From contig JBGGNE010000324.1 in assembly GCA_041287705.1 (NCBI GenBank), positions 1 to 12,942 on the forward strand: a stretch of DNA of 12,942 nucleotides, in the 5' to 3' direction. The notes below the pieces were generated by a model. It was given only the letters and a program-made list of their open reading frames with translations. It was not told the origin of the DNA and searched no databases. Position numbers and translations under genes: made by a program. Source of the DNA: LW23 sp041287705 (GTDB taxonomy: Bacteria; Verrucomicrobiota; Verrucomicrobiia; Methylacidiphilales; UBA1321). Below are positions 11,988 to 12,942 of this stretch, in pieces; position 1 is the stretch's first letter; the number at the start of each line of letters is the position of its first letter.

Positions 11988-12942
11988 ATGAAAGCATGCA
12001 TGATGATGGCCGTGCTGATGGGCGCGGCGATTACGTTCGTTGGAGGCAGTGTAACAACTGTCCTTGCGCAAAGCAGCTCCACGGCGGCGCGCTCCTCCGT
12101 GCGCGCGGATCCCCAGGAGCTTGCGGCGATTCGACGGCAGGTGCTTCAGCTCGTCAACGATACGCGTATCCTTAACAAGCTCGCGCCGCTGTCACCCGAT
12201 CCCATTCTGGGGCGCGAAGCGCAGAAGCATACGGATACGATGGTGGCTGGCGGCTCGGGTCCGGGCGGCGGTTCTGCTTTCTCGCACGAAGGCTACGCGG
12301 AGCGTTTCGCCGCCATTCGCGCGGAGAACCCCACGGTCACCAGCATGGGCGAGAACATTGGCTTTCAGGACAGCGGCGCCAGGGACAAAGCCGAGGCGAT
12401 GGTCAGCCTCTGGATGCGCAGCCCTTCGCACAAAAAGAATATACTGGGCGACTTCACCATTACCGGTCTGGGCATAGGCACGGCTGATGATGGCCGTCTC
12501 TATATGACGCAGATTTTCTGCTCAGGCACCAACAGCGCCAACGCAAAGAAAGCGATGGAAACCTACACCAATGAGGGCGCGCTGGAGCGGGATATCATTA
12601 ATATGGTCAACAGCTACCGTGTCAGCAAAAAGCTGAAGCCGCTCGCCAATGACCCCGACCTGCGCCGTCTGGCCCTTGGCCATAGCACGGACATGGCGAC
12701 GGGCAAGGTGAAGGTGAGTCACGACGGCTTCAAGGGCCGCTTTGATTCACTGCGCAAAGCGAACCCGCTGGCCGCGGCAATGGGGGAGAATGTGGCGACG
12801 AATTTCCCCGGCCCCAACGCCGCGCGTGAAACAGTGCAAAACTGGATCAACAGCCCTGACCATCGCAAAAATATGGAGGGCGCCGAGTTTTCCCTGACCG
12901 GCGTAGGCGTCAAGGTCTCAAAAAGCGGCACGATCTACTTCA
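11988..12942 (+). CDS. Secreted protein with two tandem CAP (SCP-like) domains, 3' end cut by window
   Basis: This frame is open from the ATG at 11988 to the window edge: 318 codons plus one base. A signal peptide MKACMMMAVLMGAAITFVGG ends near residue 27 (VLA|Q). CAP domain 1 spans about 45-178: LVNDTR (55-60), FSHEGYAERF (98-107), MGENIGF (120-126), SPSHKKNIL (145-153), LYMTQIF (171-177). CAP domain 2 spans about 198-318: MVNSYR (206-211), VSHDGFKGRF (243-252), MGENVAT (265-271), SPDHRKNM (289-296), ending at GTIYF, so only a few codons of this domain are missing. The His and Glu residues of the CAP cavity (His100, Glu122, His148; His245, Glu267, His292) are kept in both. CAP proteins are extracellular; bacterial roles are mostly unknown. 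TTGACA at 11930-11935 may be a -35 box but lacks a good -10. TAGGCT at 11974-11979 is 8 bases before the ATG. Confidence 0.88.
   Translation, partial: MKACMMMAVLMGAAITFVGGSVTTVLAQSSSTAARSSVRADPQELAAIRRQVLQLVNDTRILNKLAPLSPDPILGREAQKHTDTMVAGGSGPGGGSAFSHEGYAERFAAIRAENPTVTSMGENIGFQDSGARDKAEAMVSLWMRSPSHKKNILGDFTITGLGIGTADDGRLYMTQIFCSGTNSANAKKAMETYTNEGALERDIINMVNSYRVSKKLKPLANDPDLRRLALGHSTDMATGKVKVSHDGFKGRFDSLRKANPLAAAMGENVATNFPGPNAARETVQNWINSPDHRKNMEGAEFSLTGVGVKVSKSGTIYF

Noticed and set aside
1..12942. CRISPR array, tRNA, rRNA, phage or toxin cluster
   Set aside because: No regularly spaced repeats, no cloverleaf in any gap, and no phage or toxin genes were found on reading both strands.

Overview
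The window is a GC-rich, densely packed bacterial chromosomal segment. It mixes conserved housekeeping genes (prfA, rpmE, clpP, valS) with small secreted or membrane proteins I cannot assign to a function. A Verrucomicrobiota/PVC-type organism is the best guess, at moderate confidence. The reasons are the rpmE-prfA adjacency, the style of ValRS (TMGH in place of HxGH, 'LKKLGCSCDW'), the unusual ClpP variant, an intergenic relic of the 'accaccaaggacaccaag' type, and the near absence of Shine-Dalgarno motifs. None of these is decisive alone.

Layout. 1-1674: a secreted Cys-containing protein, a lower-GC SUKH (SMI1/KNR4) gene, and a 183-bp element with 24-bp perfect inverted repeats that holds a frameshifted tail of an IS3-type transposase. 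1675-3237: release factor 1 (prfA) and ribosomal protein L31 (rpmE), both on the minus strand, separated by a hairpin-T5 terminator; rpmE has its own sigma70-like promoter. 3470-4015: a DUF1269-type membrane protein on plus. 4081-7530: a minus-strand block made of clpP with its terminator, a fatty-acid-hydroxylase/sterol-desaturase-type membrane enzyme, two paralogous single-pass small proteins plus a frameshifted third copy, and a secreted Pro/Ala/Thr/Lys-rich protein. 7763-10426: valS on plus, followed at once by a long nested hairpin and a convergent secreted protein. 11265-11855: a gene of unknown function on plus. 11988-end: a secreted protein with two tandem CAP domains, cut by the window edge.

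The most interesting structure is a three-copy family of about 45-51-bp intergenic elements (near 1631, 3274 and 4911). Each has an invariant core hairpin (CAGCG-TGA-CGCTG) followed by a second hairpin. The outer base pair of hairpin 1 differs in all three copies but stays complementary (T-A, G-C, C-G). This is compensatory change and indicates that the folded form matters. The tandem small-protein family with a decaying third copy is the second notable item.

The housekeeping genes cover translation (ValRS, RF1, L31) and proteolysis (ClpP). I see no toxin cluster, CRISPR array, prophage or complete insertion sequence.
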